A stretch of 5,852 nucleotides of DNA. Origin: Gammaproteobacteria bacterium. GTDB taxonomy: Bacteria; Pseudomonadota; Gammaproteobacteria; Pseudomonadales; Azotimanducaceae_A. The position numbers and the translations under genes are program-made. Below, piece after piece: positions 1 through 5,852 of the stretch. Where the stretch lies: assembly GCA_028819775.1 (NCBI GenBank), contig JAPPKV010000509.1, positions 1 to 5,852 of the forward strand, in the 5' to 3' direction. The notes below the pieces were generated by a model. It ran no database searches and was not told where the DNA came from. It saw only the letters and a program-made list of their open reading frames with translations. Positions within the stretch are counted from its first letter, which is position 1. The number at the start of each line of letters is the position of its first letter.

Positions 1-1217
1 CTGTCCATGAGAACGACATCGCCGAAGGCGACGCCGAGGACGCCGATGCCCGGCAACCCGGAGGTGCGCACCGCGAAGTCCTGGTGCCGGGGGTAGAGTT
101 CGACCACCACCGGATAGTCGGGAACGAACCCGTATCGTTCGCCGACGGTCGCCACGGCATCCGTGACCAGACGCTTTACGTAGGAAGCCAGAGCTCCGGA
201 TTCGTCGGGATGGATGCGCAGAATCACGTCGTCGTCGGCGAGAACTCCCCAGCCGTCCAAGCTGTCGAGAAGCCGAAGGGTGTTGACCACTTCGACGTTG
301 TAGGGGTCGCCGTCGTGGGCTAGGGTAAGGGTGCGACGACCCTCGTCGAACCGGTTGACGCGAAGCAGGTTGATGCCGAGCGTGGCGTGGGCGCTCCACA
401 GTTCCGGGTCGATGGCGACCGCGCGCGCGAGCTGGGCGATGGCTTCCCGGTAGCGTCGGGTGATGATGTAGAAGTGGGCGACGGTCTCGAACAGCTCGCC
501 GTACCGGGGATGGATTTCGAGTGCCTTGGCCTCCCAGGCACTCGGCACCGAGCCAAGCATGTGGTCGATGGCCGCGGCCAAGGCCATCCCCTCCAGCCGG
601 CGCAGCAGATCTTCGGCGGCCAGAGGTGATCGGAGGGATTCGCGAGCCCGCTCGGTGTCGCCGACCTGCAGGGCAAGTCTCGCGGCCAGCAGGTTCGCCT
701 CGACGTGGTCGGGATCCCCGGCGAGAACGCTCTCCACGATCCCCATGGCCCGGGCCTCGAAACGGCCGAGTGCGACCCGAGCCAGGCCCAGCTTGGCCGC
801 GACGTTGTCGGCGTCGATCGCAAGGGCTTCCGAGAACAGCGCTTCGGCGTCCGCAACCTGGTATGTCGATAGGAACAGTTCGCCCCAGCGCACCCGGACG
901 ACGGCGTCGTCGGGCGCGGACTTCGTCGCGGAACGAAACAGCCCGTTGGCCAGTTGGATGTCGCCGAGCGCCCAGGCCGCCTCGGCGCGCAGTGCGGTCG
1001 ACGGATCGGTAAGCAGGTCGCGGAAACAGTTGCGACTGCCTTCGGGGTCGGAAAACCCGAGGTCGCGGCACTCGGCGAGGGGATCCGCGTTGGCCGAGAC
1101 AGCGGCCAGCGCGGCCAGGAGAGTTGGACCGAAGCGTCGCAGGACGCCTTTGGGCTTTCCGCTGATCTGGTTGCGGGGGGCCCCGGGTGTCAGCGAGCGG
1201 CGCGCCCGTCGAGTCAT
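1..1217 (-). CDS. Secreted tetratricopeptide repeat protein with probable peptidase-MA-type metallopeptidase domain, C-terminus beyond window
   Basis: The frame is open without a break from the ATG at 1217 to the window edge (405 residues seen). A long basic N-region (MTRRARRSLT to VLRRFG, 1-30) precedes a hydrophobic core PTLLAALAAVSANA (31-44), with probable signal cleavage after ANA. Cys50 and Cys64 could form a disulfide in the mature protein. Tetratricopeptide-like helix pairs fill about 77-320, clearest at 107-138 (WGELFLSTYQVADAEALFSEALAI), 139-169, and 239-305 (FYIITRRYREAIAQLARAVAIDP, then LGINLLRVNRFDEG). From about 330 the sequence changes to VILRIHPDES, YPVVVELYPRHQDFAVRTSGLPG and GVLGVAFGDVVLMD, which resembles the start of the peptidase-MA/gluzincin domain of TPR metallopeptidases; HExxH would be expected just past the end. 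That assignment is recalled family resemblance, since no catalytic residue is visible. The start overlaps the caspase-like gene by ATGA and has GGGGGGA nine bases upstream, so the two are probably translationally coupled. Confidence 0.88.
   Translation of the reverse strand, partial: MTRRARRSLTPGAPRNQISGKPKGVLRRFGPTLLAALAAVSANADPLAECRDLGFSDPEGSRNCFRDLLTDPSTALRAEAAWALGDIQLANGLFRSATKSAPDDAVVRVRWGELFLSTYQVADAEALFSEALAIDADNVAAKLGLARVALGRFEARAMGIVESVLAGDPDHVEANLLAARLALQVGDTERARESLRSPLAAEDLLRRLEGMALAAAIDHMLGSVPSAWEAKALEIHPRYGELFETVAHFYIITRRYREAIAQLARAVAIDPELWSAHATLGINLLRVNRFDEGRRTLTLAHDGDPYNVEVVNTLRLLDSLDGWGVLADDDVILRIHPDESGALASYVKRLVTDAVATVGERYGFVPDYPVVVELYPRHQDFAVRTSGLPGIGVLGVAFGDVVLMD
1214..1217 (-). 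promoter_or_regulatory. ATGA stop/start overlap (translational coupling) between caspase-like and TPR genes
   Basis: On the minus strand the TPR start (ATG, 1217-1215) overlaps the caspase-like stop (TGA, 1216-1214). A purine run GGGGGGA at 1233-1227, nine bases upstream and inside the end of the caspase-like gene, could serve as a weak ribosome binding site. The overlap points to tight co-expression of the two products. Confidence 0.75.
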
Positions 1218-2206
1218 CGGGCGAAATCCCCCCGGAACGGGACATGGGCGTCGGGCTCGGGGGCGTCTTCCCGCCGCATCTTCAACTCCTGGTCGGCCCT
1301 GGCGAGCTCCAACAGGAGATCCTGCAGCTTGGCGAAATAGTCGTCGTCGGTCAGCACGCGACGGTCGCTCTTGAGTTCGTCGATGGCCGCGGTCAGCTCG
1401 TCGACGCGACTGACGAGGTGGAGGAGTTCCGGTTCGACCGGCTCTCCCGGCGCCGTGCGCGCGACGATGAACGATCCCGCGTCGCCCTCGAGACGCGGAT
1501 GTTCCGTGGCAATGAGTTGGCGATCCTCGTAGAAGGCGGCTAGGGCACGCTCCGCGAACCGGAATGCCTCGTCCCCGGAGATTCGCTGATCCTTGTCGAC
1601 ATCGGCGCTGGGTGCGTCGAGGGCCTGGGCCCAGAAACCACCGAACAGGCTGGCATTGCGCTCTCGGCCATGGCGGGTGGCCGTGATGACGGCGCGTCCT
1701 TCCCGGGCCAGCACGCCCTGGGCGGCGCCGCTCGCGCTGGTGGCGATGACGGCGAGTTGCCGCTTGGCGTTCACGGGTTTCAGCCAGGCGGCGAGATCCT
1801 CGGCCGTGGGATCCGGTCCGGGAACGTTGAACCGATAGTGTTCGCCATCGAAGGTGCCGTGGCCGATGAGCTGCAGGACGACCTTGTCGGTCTCGTTTGA
1901 TTCCCGGGCAATTGCCTCGATGGCGTCGCGGATTCCCTCCCGGCTGGCGGCCTCTTCAGTGAGCAGCGTGACCGTTGCCCCGGCGGCTTCGGCGTGGCTG
2001 GCGCTGGCGTGGCCTTGCTGGGCGAACGCACGGGCGTAGTCGGGTTCCCCGCCGAGGCCCGTGACCACGAGCACTCGCGCGTGGGGCCGCCCGTCCGCGT
2101 CGGGGGGCGCCGCGACTTCGAGATCTTGGCTCTCGTCAGCTTCGAGGTTTCCGACGATGCCCATCGCGAAGGCGACCAGTGCGACCTGGAGCGTGCGACG
2201 GGTCAT
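1214..2206 (-). CDS. Secreted caspase/legumain-like (clan CD fold) protein lacking the catalytic cysteine, with EF-hand-type loop and coiled coil
   Basis: A 330-residue protein (start 2206) with a signal sequence: MTRRT, then a hydrophobic stretch to about residue 18, possible cleavage after LEA (21-23). Residues 40-250 look like a caspase/C13-peptidase fold. Seen: the first strand ARVLVVTGLGG (43-53), VVLQLIGHGTFDGEHYRFN (109-127) with the expected catalytic His116 in a GHG motif, and LAVIATSASGAA (151-162), which aligns with the Cys-containing DxCxSG strand end. There the nucleophile is Ser157, and the whole protein has no cysteine. DVDKDQRISGDE (202-213) fits an EF-hand calcium loop. Residues 258-312 are heptad-rich and probably form a coiled coil. 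It is likely a binding or regulatory pseudoenzyme, or a serine variant. Start choice: 2206 gives a classic signal peptide and well-biased codons. The in-frame ATG at 2293, two bases after the previous stop, adds 29 Arg-rich residues with rare codons but has a GGTGGA-like ribosome site. Its TGA overlaps the next gene. Confidence 0.85.
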   Translation of the reverse strand: MTRRTLQVALVAFAMGIVGNLEADESQDLEVAAPPDADGRPHARVLVVTGLGGEPDYARAFAQQGHASASHAEAAGATVTLLTEEAASREGIRDAIEAIARESNETDKVVLQLIGHGTFDGEHYRFNVPGPDPTAEDLAAWLKPVNAKRQLAVIATSASGAAQGVLAREGRAVITATRHGRERNASLFGGFWAQALDAPSADVDKDQRISGDEAFRFAERALAAFYEDRQLIATEHPRLEGDAGSFIVARTAPGEPVEPELLHLVSRVDELTAAIDELKSDRRVLTDDDYFAKLQDLLLELARADQELKMRREDAPEPDAHVPFRGDFAR

Positions 2207-2259
2207 GGCTTGGATCTTGGCCGGGCGTCCGAGGTGGCTGGGGTTCGAGTCTGTCCGAT

Positions 2260-2277
2260 TCGCCCGACGGCGGGCAA
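2260..2277. other. Short hairpin between the VWA stop and the caspase-like signal peptide
   Basis: The plus strand reads TCGCCCG-ACGG-CGGGCAA, an inverted repeat with a 7-base arm. In the minus-strand transcript it folds as TTGCCCG-CCGT-CGGGCGA, with one G-U pair. No T-run follows on either strand, so it is not a standard intrinsic terminator. It falls in the 89-base stretch 2207-2295, the only place in the operon where a non-coding spacer is possible. It could be an mRNA processing or stability element, or simply chance in GC-rich DNA. Confidence 0.35.
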
Positions 2278-2295
2278 GTAGGGGTCTAAGCATGG

Positions 2296-4575
2296 TTAGA
2301 TTCCACCCCAATACCGCCGTAGCGACCACTCGGTGCATTTCAGCAACACCAGCAGCAAGAAGAGGAACGGTGCGTTCCAGAGGGGAAGCTGCTGCCGTTC
2401 GTGGATTCCGGCGCTACTGAAGGCGAGCGCGTCGGCGAGCCCCGAGAGGTCGTCCGGTCGCCAATAGGCGCCTCCGGTAGTTTCCGCGACCCGCCGCAAG
2501 AGGGGCTCGTTCAGGGTTGCCCCGAACTGCTCGAGGTTGGTCTCGCCGACTCGGGCAAGAGCGGCCAGCGCGTCGGGGCGACCCCCTTCGGCCATGGGGG
2601 CGGGTCCGGCGATGCCGGCCATCTCCACCCGGTATATGCCCGGTGTGGCGACCGGTAGGGTCTCGCCGAAGGCCGACTCGCCCGCGATGCGCGGCAGCGC
2701 GACGTCGAATGACTCGCCGTCGGGGGCGGTCACCTGCACGGTGACGGCGGTGTCCGTCAGCGGTTCGAAGCGCGGATTCTTCAGAGCCACGCGAACGTCG
2801 AGGGCGTCTCCGTCGGCAGCCAACGACAGACTGCGTCGCGGCAGGGCCGAGCCGGCGAAGTGACGGATCAGGTGGCGCCAGAACAGCGAGTGCCGCGTGT
2901 CCTCCGGCGGCGTTCGCATCCGCCAACGCCAGGTGGATGCCGTCGCGAGCACCGCGGTTCGACCGTAACCGTAGGGTTGGGTAACGAGAAGCGGTTTGCC
3001 CGGACCGCCCCGGACCACGACATCGGCACCGCGGCGTTGGACGCGCTCCAGCGCGTCGAGAATCACCGTGGCGCCGGGCTTGGGCGTCCCGATATGTTGG
3101 TAGTCGGCAAGCATCGGCAGCTTCCAGGCTTCCTCTCGGGTGCCGGCGCCGCCGATGTCGGTCAGTACGGACCTCAGGCCGTCGTCGGTAGGAATCACCT
3201 CGTAGTTGCCGCGCTGGTACGACAACACTTCGCTGGGCCTCGCGATAGCCACCGGCAACGCCTGGGCCACCGCTTTCACGTCCCAACCGCCATTGTCCAG
3301 GGCATGCCGACCCGCCATGGCAAGCAGCCCGCCACCGCGTTCCGCGACGAAGCGAGCCAGCCAGTCGTGCTGCTCGTCGTTCAGTGACGTCGCGGGCAGG
3401 CTGCCGAGGATGACCATGTCGTAGCGGTAGAGCGCTTCGAGGGATTTTGGGAAGCCATCGGCCAACGCGTCCGGGTCCGACGTTCCCTGACGGTAGGTCT
3501 TGCGTGGCGTAGTGCGCAGCCAGGTGACGAGTTCGATGTCGTCGTCCTCGGCCGCAGCCCGGCGGATGAACTTGAACTCCCAGCGTGGTTCGCCTTCCAA
3601 GTACAGCACGCGATACCGCTCCCGGTCCACGTCAAGTAGAGCGGATTGGACGTTGTTGCCAGCCAGCGGGTCGCCGGGTAGTGCTTCCACCGCCACCGTG
3701 ACCTCCTTCAGACCGGCACCCCCGCCGGGGAAGACGATGTCCGTGGCGACGGTCGGCGAGGACGGATCAAGTGCTATCGACTCCGCGGCAAGAACGGATT
3801 CGCCGTCCAGTACGCGTAGGCGAATCTCCTCGCCGGGGTCGGGCAGCGAGTGGCGGATCACGAGGCGTGCCGCGACCTGGGTGTGGGGGCTCGCACGGGA
3901 CGGCAGCACGAGCTCCGCCAGCTCGACGTCTCCCGGAATGACCGCCGGACCGATGCCGATCGCATGAACGGGGATACCGGTCTCGGCAAGGGTCTCCCAA
4001 CCGACGCTGCCGCCGTTGTGTGCGCCATCCGTGACGACGATGACAGCCGCGAGCGCGCCTTGGTCGTAGTGTGCCGCAAGACGGGTCAGCGACTCGAGGA
4101 GACGCGACCGATCGCCATCCGGTTGTAGCTCGGCAACGGTATCGGCCTGCCGGAGCGCATCGTCGAAGTGGAACAGCGCGATCCGGGAACCGCGGGTGGC
4201 CGCTTCGATCTCGTCGCCGATCAAGCGTTTGGCGACACCCATGCGCGTCTCGTCGTCGGTCCCCGCAGGTAGCGCCATGCTTTGGGACGAGTCCACGAGT
4301 ACCGCGACCGTGTTTGCCCCCGGGGCCAGGCGGGTTACCTCCAGCACCGGCTCGGCGATCAGCGTCAGGAGGACGGCGACGGCCGCAATCTGCAGTAGGT
4401 AGACGGTGGCTCGCCGAAGCATCGAGAAGCGCGCCACGCGTCGGCCGAAGACGACGCCGAGGGTGAGCAGGACGGCGGCGGCGGCCCACCACAGCACCCC
4501 GAAGTCGCCAGCGAACGCCATTTCGCCCTGCGCGTAGGCCTGGCGCGGATACTTGAACAGCCACTCGAACCACAT
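2296..4575 (-). CDS. Membrane-anchored VWA domain protein with glutamine-amidotransferase-like domain
   Basis: A 759-residue protein. Two membrane helices (about 26-44 and 57-74) are joined by a basic loop RRVARFSMLRR, and a third lies near 733-747 before the basic tail LRRYWGGI. By the positive-inside rule the large soluble part (about 75-730) faces the periplasm. A von Willebrand A domain starts near 88, with a MIDAS metal site (VDSSQS: Asp95, Ser97, Ser99) and VVTDGAHNGG (Asp183). Residues 310-440 form an amidotransferase-like domain with the typical RVLYLEGEPRWEFKFIRRA motif (322-340), completed by YGYGRTAVLATASTWRWRM (535-553). A beta-rich Ig-like part follows (about 580-655). Its only cysteine is Cys747 in the last helix, so it has no glutaminase nucleophile. 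The opening WFEWLFKYP supports the first ATG at 4575; Met19 has a better AGGG-type ribosome site but would lose this segment. Related proteins occur beside DUF4159, MoxR and DUF58 genes. It probably acts as a membrane scaffold binding partners through the VWA metal site; that role is inferred. Confidence 0.93.
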   Translation of the reverse strand: MWFEWLFKYPRQAYAQGEMAFAGDFGVLWWAAAAVLLTLGVVFGRRVARFSMLRRATVYLLQIAAVAVLLTLIAEPVLEVTRLAPGANTVAVLVDSSQSMALPAGTDDETRMGVAKRLIGDEIEAATRGSRIALFHFDDALRQADTVAELQPDGDRSRLLESLTRLAAHYDQGALAAVIVVTDGAHNGGSVGWETLAETGIPVHAIGIGPAVIPGDVELAELVLPSRASPHTQVAARLVIRHSLPDPGEEIRLRVLDGESVLAAESIALDPSSPTVATDIVFPGGGAGLKEVTVAVEALPGDPLAGNNVQSALLDVDRERYRVLYLEGEPRWEFKFIRRAAAEDDDIELVTWLRTTPRKTYRQGTSDPDALADGFPKSLEALYRYDMVILGSLPATSLNDEQHDWLARFVAERGGGLLAMAGRHALDNGGWDVKAVAQALPVAIARPSEVLSYQRGNYEVIPTDDGLRSVLTDIGGAGTREEAWKLPMLADYQHIGTPKPGATVILDALERVQRRGADVVVRGGPGKPLLVTQPYGYGRTAVLATASTWRWRMRTPPEDTRHSLFWRHLIRHFAGSALPRRSLSLAADGDALDVRVALKNPRFEPLTDTAVTVQVTAPDGESFDVALPRIAGESAFGETLPVATPGIYRVEMAGIAGPAPMAEGGRPDALAALARVGETNLEQFGATLNEPLLRRVAETTGGAYWRPDDLSGLADALAFSSAGIHERQQLPLWNAPFLFLLLVLLKCTEWSLRRYWGGI
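2302..2309 (-). promoter_or_regulatory. Possible ribosome binding site for the alternative upstream start at 2293
   Basis: The minus-strand sequence GGGGTGGA lies eight bases before an ATG at 2293, inside the last codons of the VWA gene. That ATG is in frame with the caspase-like protein and only two bases past the VWA stop (TAACCATG). By contrast nothing resembling a Shine-Dalgarno sequence precedes the ATG at 2206. This is the main argument for the longer form of the caspase-like gene. Confidence 0.4.
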
Positions 4576-4588
4576 CGTAGCGTGTGCG

Positions 4589-5431
4589 CTAGTGAGAGAG
4601 CGCGTAGACGATCACGTTGATGCCGACGCGGTACGACTTGGTCGAGAAGTTCTCGAAGTACCACTCGCCGTAGGATTCGCGCTCCCAGCCGTCGGCGATG
4701 TCGGTGTTGTGGGTGGCGATCACCATCAGCCGGCCGTCGTCGTCCGTGTAGGCACGAATCGAAGGTGTCCTCATGTTGCCGGTGGGTCGGCGGTGCTCGA
4801 ACGACGGTTCGGTGGTGCCCCGGCCCCAGCGGGCGAAGTCCCGGGCAGGAATCTGCGGCATCACCTCGATATCGAAGACGGTGTGGAAGATGGGATGTTC
4901 GATGGGTAGGGTGATCCAACGTTTCCCCGGGAGGACATCGGCCATGGCGCGTTCCAGGCTCGCCCATTCGGCGTCGCCCCAGAAATCGTCGACCCATAGG
5001 AAGCCGCCGTTGGCCAGGTACGTGCGCAACGCGTCGATCTCGGGCCTGGACAGCTGCATGTAGCCCACGTCCGACATGAAGATCAGCGGCGAGTCGCCGA
5101 GGTCCGGGTCGGTTAGGCGGCGGCGGAGGGGGACTGGCGACACGGTTACCGCGGTCAACTCGTTGAGCCGCTTGGCGAAGTTCTGCTCGGCCTGGGGGAA
5201 GTCGGTTTCCCAGCGCTCCCACCAGCGGCCGTCGTAGTAGTAGTACGCCTGACGCTGGCCGCCCACGCTGTCGTACCGGATCCTGGTCAGCCACAGTTCA
5301 TCGTTGCTCTGTGTGATGCCGTCTTCGTCGGTGAATTGCGCGGCCGTCGGCCCGGCCAGGATCAGCCCGCCCACGACGAGGAACAGCCGAGCCGTCAGCT
5401 TCCTACCGGCTGTCGGATGGGCGGAGGTCAT
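4589..5431 (-). CDS. Secreted DUF4159 domain protein
   Basis: A 280-residue protein with an N-terminal signal sequence: basic RKLTAR (10-15), hydrophobic LFLVVGGLILAG (16-27), probable cleavage after TAA (29-31). The rest matches the DUF4159 family, which has a glutamine-amidotransferase-like fold of unknown role. Seen in order: LTRIRYDS (48-55), an aromatic stretch YYYYDGRWWERW (63-74), TDFPQAEQNF (76-85), MSDVGYMQLS (119-128), the hallmark NGGFLWVDDFWG (141-152), LPIEHPIFH (175-183), DDDGRLMVIATHNTDIADGWE (230-250) and the end VGINVIVYALSH. There is no cysteine, so no amidotransferase nucleophile. The start at 5431 gives the signal peptide and sits in an ATGA overlap with the preceding gene. 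The frame stays open upstream to 5719, but that part lies inside the racemase-family gene. No Shine-Dalgarno sequence is visible before it, so translation probably depends on coupling. Gene 3 follows after 13 bases. The family call is strong; the function is unknown. Confidence 0.92.
   Translation of the reverse strand: MTSAHPTAGRKLTARLFLVVGGLILAGPTAAQFTDEDGITQSNDELWLTRIRYDSVGGQRQAYYYYDGRWWERWETDFPQAEQNFAKRLNELTAVTVSPVPLRRRLTDPDLGDSPLIFMSDVGYMQLSRPEIDALRTYLANGGFLWVDDFWGDAEWASLERAMADVLPGKRWITLPIEHPIFHTVFDIEVMPQIPARDFARWGRGTTEPSFEHRRPTGNMRTPSIRAYTDDDGRLMVIATHNTDIADGWERESYGEWYFENFSTKSYRVGINVIVYALSH
5428..5431 (-). promoter_or_regulatory. ATGA stop/start overlap (translational coupling) between racemase-family and DUF4159 genes
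   Basis: Read on the minus strand, ATGA holds the DUF4159 start (ATG, 5431-5429) and the stop of the racemase-family gene (TGA, 5430-5428). The upstream stretch (5450-5432) has no purine-rich Shine-Dalgarno sequence, so re-initiation by the terminating ribosome is the simplest way to translate DUF4159. This implies a shared transcript. Coupling itself is inferred. Confidence 0.75.
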
Positions 5432-5852
5432 TTCGGCGGGTGTTTTACGAGCGCTTCCTCGTTGGGTTCCGTGCCCCATCCCGGCGCGTCGGTGAGAACG
5501 AGGTGGCCGTCGCGAATGTCCGGTTCCGCCGTGAACAGCTCCGCATCCCAGGGCAACCGGTCGATGTCCGTTTCCATGATGCGGAAGTTGGGTGTCGCCG
5601 CGCACATGTGGGCCGCCATCATGGTCGCCAGGTGACCGTAGTAGTTGTGCGGGGCGATGTTCACCTGGTGCGCTTCCGCCGTTGCGGCGATCTTCATCGA
5701 CTGCCAGACGCCGTTCCACACCGCATCGATGATCGCCACATCCATGGCCCGCAGCCGGAAGTAGGGCAGGAAGCTGTACAGCGTGATCAGCGACTCGCAG
5801 GAACTGATCGTATGTGGGCTGGCCCGGCGGACGTCCGCAAGCGCCTCGGCGT
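5428..5852 (-). CDS. Mandelate racemase / muconate lactonizing enzyme family protein (enolase superfamily), C-terminal part
   Basis: This is the last 140 residues of a gene that begins beyond position 5852; the reading frame is open to the window edge. Members of this family use a Mg2+-stabilised enolate intermediate to racemise, dehydrate or cycloisomerise carboxylate substrates, often sugar acids, in the cytoplasm. The fragment covers the end of the (beta/alpha)7-beta barrel and the C-terminal return to the capping domain. Visible landmarks are a Glu in SCESL (fragment residue 19, third metal-ligand position), Asp in AIIDAVWNG (42; codon 5725-5727), His in APHN (68; codon 5647-5649) and Glu in RIMETD (93; codon 5572-5574). 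The Asp-His pair and the late Glu match the mandelate racemase subgroup, so the enzyme looks catalytically intact. Substrate cannot be told from this part; a sugar-acid dehydratase is one guess. The end, GWGTEPNEEALVKHPPK, is a normal family terminus. Its TGA overlaps the ATG of the next gene. Confidence 0.93.
   Translation of the reverse strand, partial: AEALADVRRASPHTISSCESLITLYSFLPYFRLRAMDVAIIDAVWNGVWQSMKIAATAEAHQVNIAPHNYYGHLATMMAAHMCAATPNFRIMETDIDRLPWDAELFTAEPDIRDGHLVLTDAPGWGTEPNEEALVKHPPK

Noticed and set aside
320..856. Minus-strand 178-codon frame rich in Pro, Arg and Ser
   Set aside because: Off-frame reading of the TPR gene, which I translated without interruption from 1217 to the window edge.
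526..1374. Plus-strand open frame of 282 codons opposite the TPR gene and the end of the caspase-like gene
   Set aside because: Low-complexity Arg/Ser/Ala composition with no domain. The opposite strand encodes an unbroken signal-peptide plus TPR protein; this is a GC-rich shadow.
2260..2277. Hairpin as an intrinsic terminator
   Set aside because: Seven-base stem, but no T-run on either side in either orientation, and it lies within a tight operon.
2414..3286. Minus-strand 290-codon frame within the VWA gene
   Set aside because: Arg-rich and featureless; it is the shifted frame of the VWA/amidotransferase-like protein, which carries clear motifs.
3300..3450. Active glutamine amidotransferase site in the VWA protein
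   Set aside because: The GGGLLAMAGRHAL region has no Cys and the only cysteine of the protein is Cys747 in the last membrane helix, so glutaminase chemistry is not supported.
4365..5294. Minus-strand 309-codon frame spanning the DUF4159/VWA junction
   Set aside because: Shifted frame across two genes with clear family motifs; Pro/Arg/His-rich and without recognisable domains.
5432..5719. Upstream extension of the DUF4159 frame (Met at 5719)
   Set aside because: It lies inside the conserved end of the racemase-family gene in another frame, and the signal peptide starts only at 5431.

Overview
The window is 5,852 bases of GC-rich bacterial DNA. All five genes I can support lie on the minus strand, in the order (5' to 3' of transcription) 5852 to 1. 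They are packed like one operon. Junctions are a 4-base ATGA overlap, a 13-base gap, a gap of 2 or 89 bases depending on the start chosen, and another ATGA overlap. There is no tRNA, rRNA, CRISPR array, insertion sequence or convincing terminator. Both end genes run off the window. High GC, strong third-position G/C and secreted TPR/VWA proteins suggest a proteobacterium or a member of a similar GC-rich phylum (Acidobacteria, Planctomycetes). No taxonomic marker is present, so this stays open.

Layout. (1) 5852-5428: the C-terminal 140 residues of an enolase-superfamily enzyme of the mandelate racemase type, with its C-terminal metal-ligand and catalytic residues intact. (2) 5431-4589: a secreted DUF4159 protein. 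(3) 4575-2296: a 759-residue membrane protein with two N-terminal membrane helices, a von Willebrand factor A domain, a glutamine-amidotransferase-like domain and a C-terminal helix. (4) 2206-1214 (possibly starting at 2293): a secreted caspase/legumain-like (clan CD fold) protein with an EF-hand-type loop and a C-terminal coiled coil. It contains no cysteine at all, so it cannot be a cysteine protease. (5) 1217-1: a secreted tetratricopeptide protein leading into what looks like a peptidase-MA-type metallopeptidase domain, cut off before the expected HExxH motif.

How they may work together. Genes 2, 4 and 5 have N-terminal signal sequences. The charge pattern of gene 3 places its large soluble part on the same outer side of the membrane. 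The four therefore look like parts of one periplasmic or membrane-anchored assembly: a metal-binding VWA platform, two amidotransferase-like domains without a nucleophilic cysteine, a caspase-like domain without a nucleophilic cysteine, and a TPR scaffold with a probable peptidase. VWA/DUF4159 genes are commonly found with MoxR-type AAA+ ATPases and DUF58 proteins; neither is in this window, and the flanks would have to be read. The joining of a sugar-acid-type enolase-superfamily gene to this envelope cluster by a 4-base overlap is unexpected. No function for the assembly can be assigned from sequence alone.
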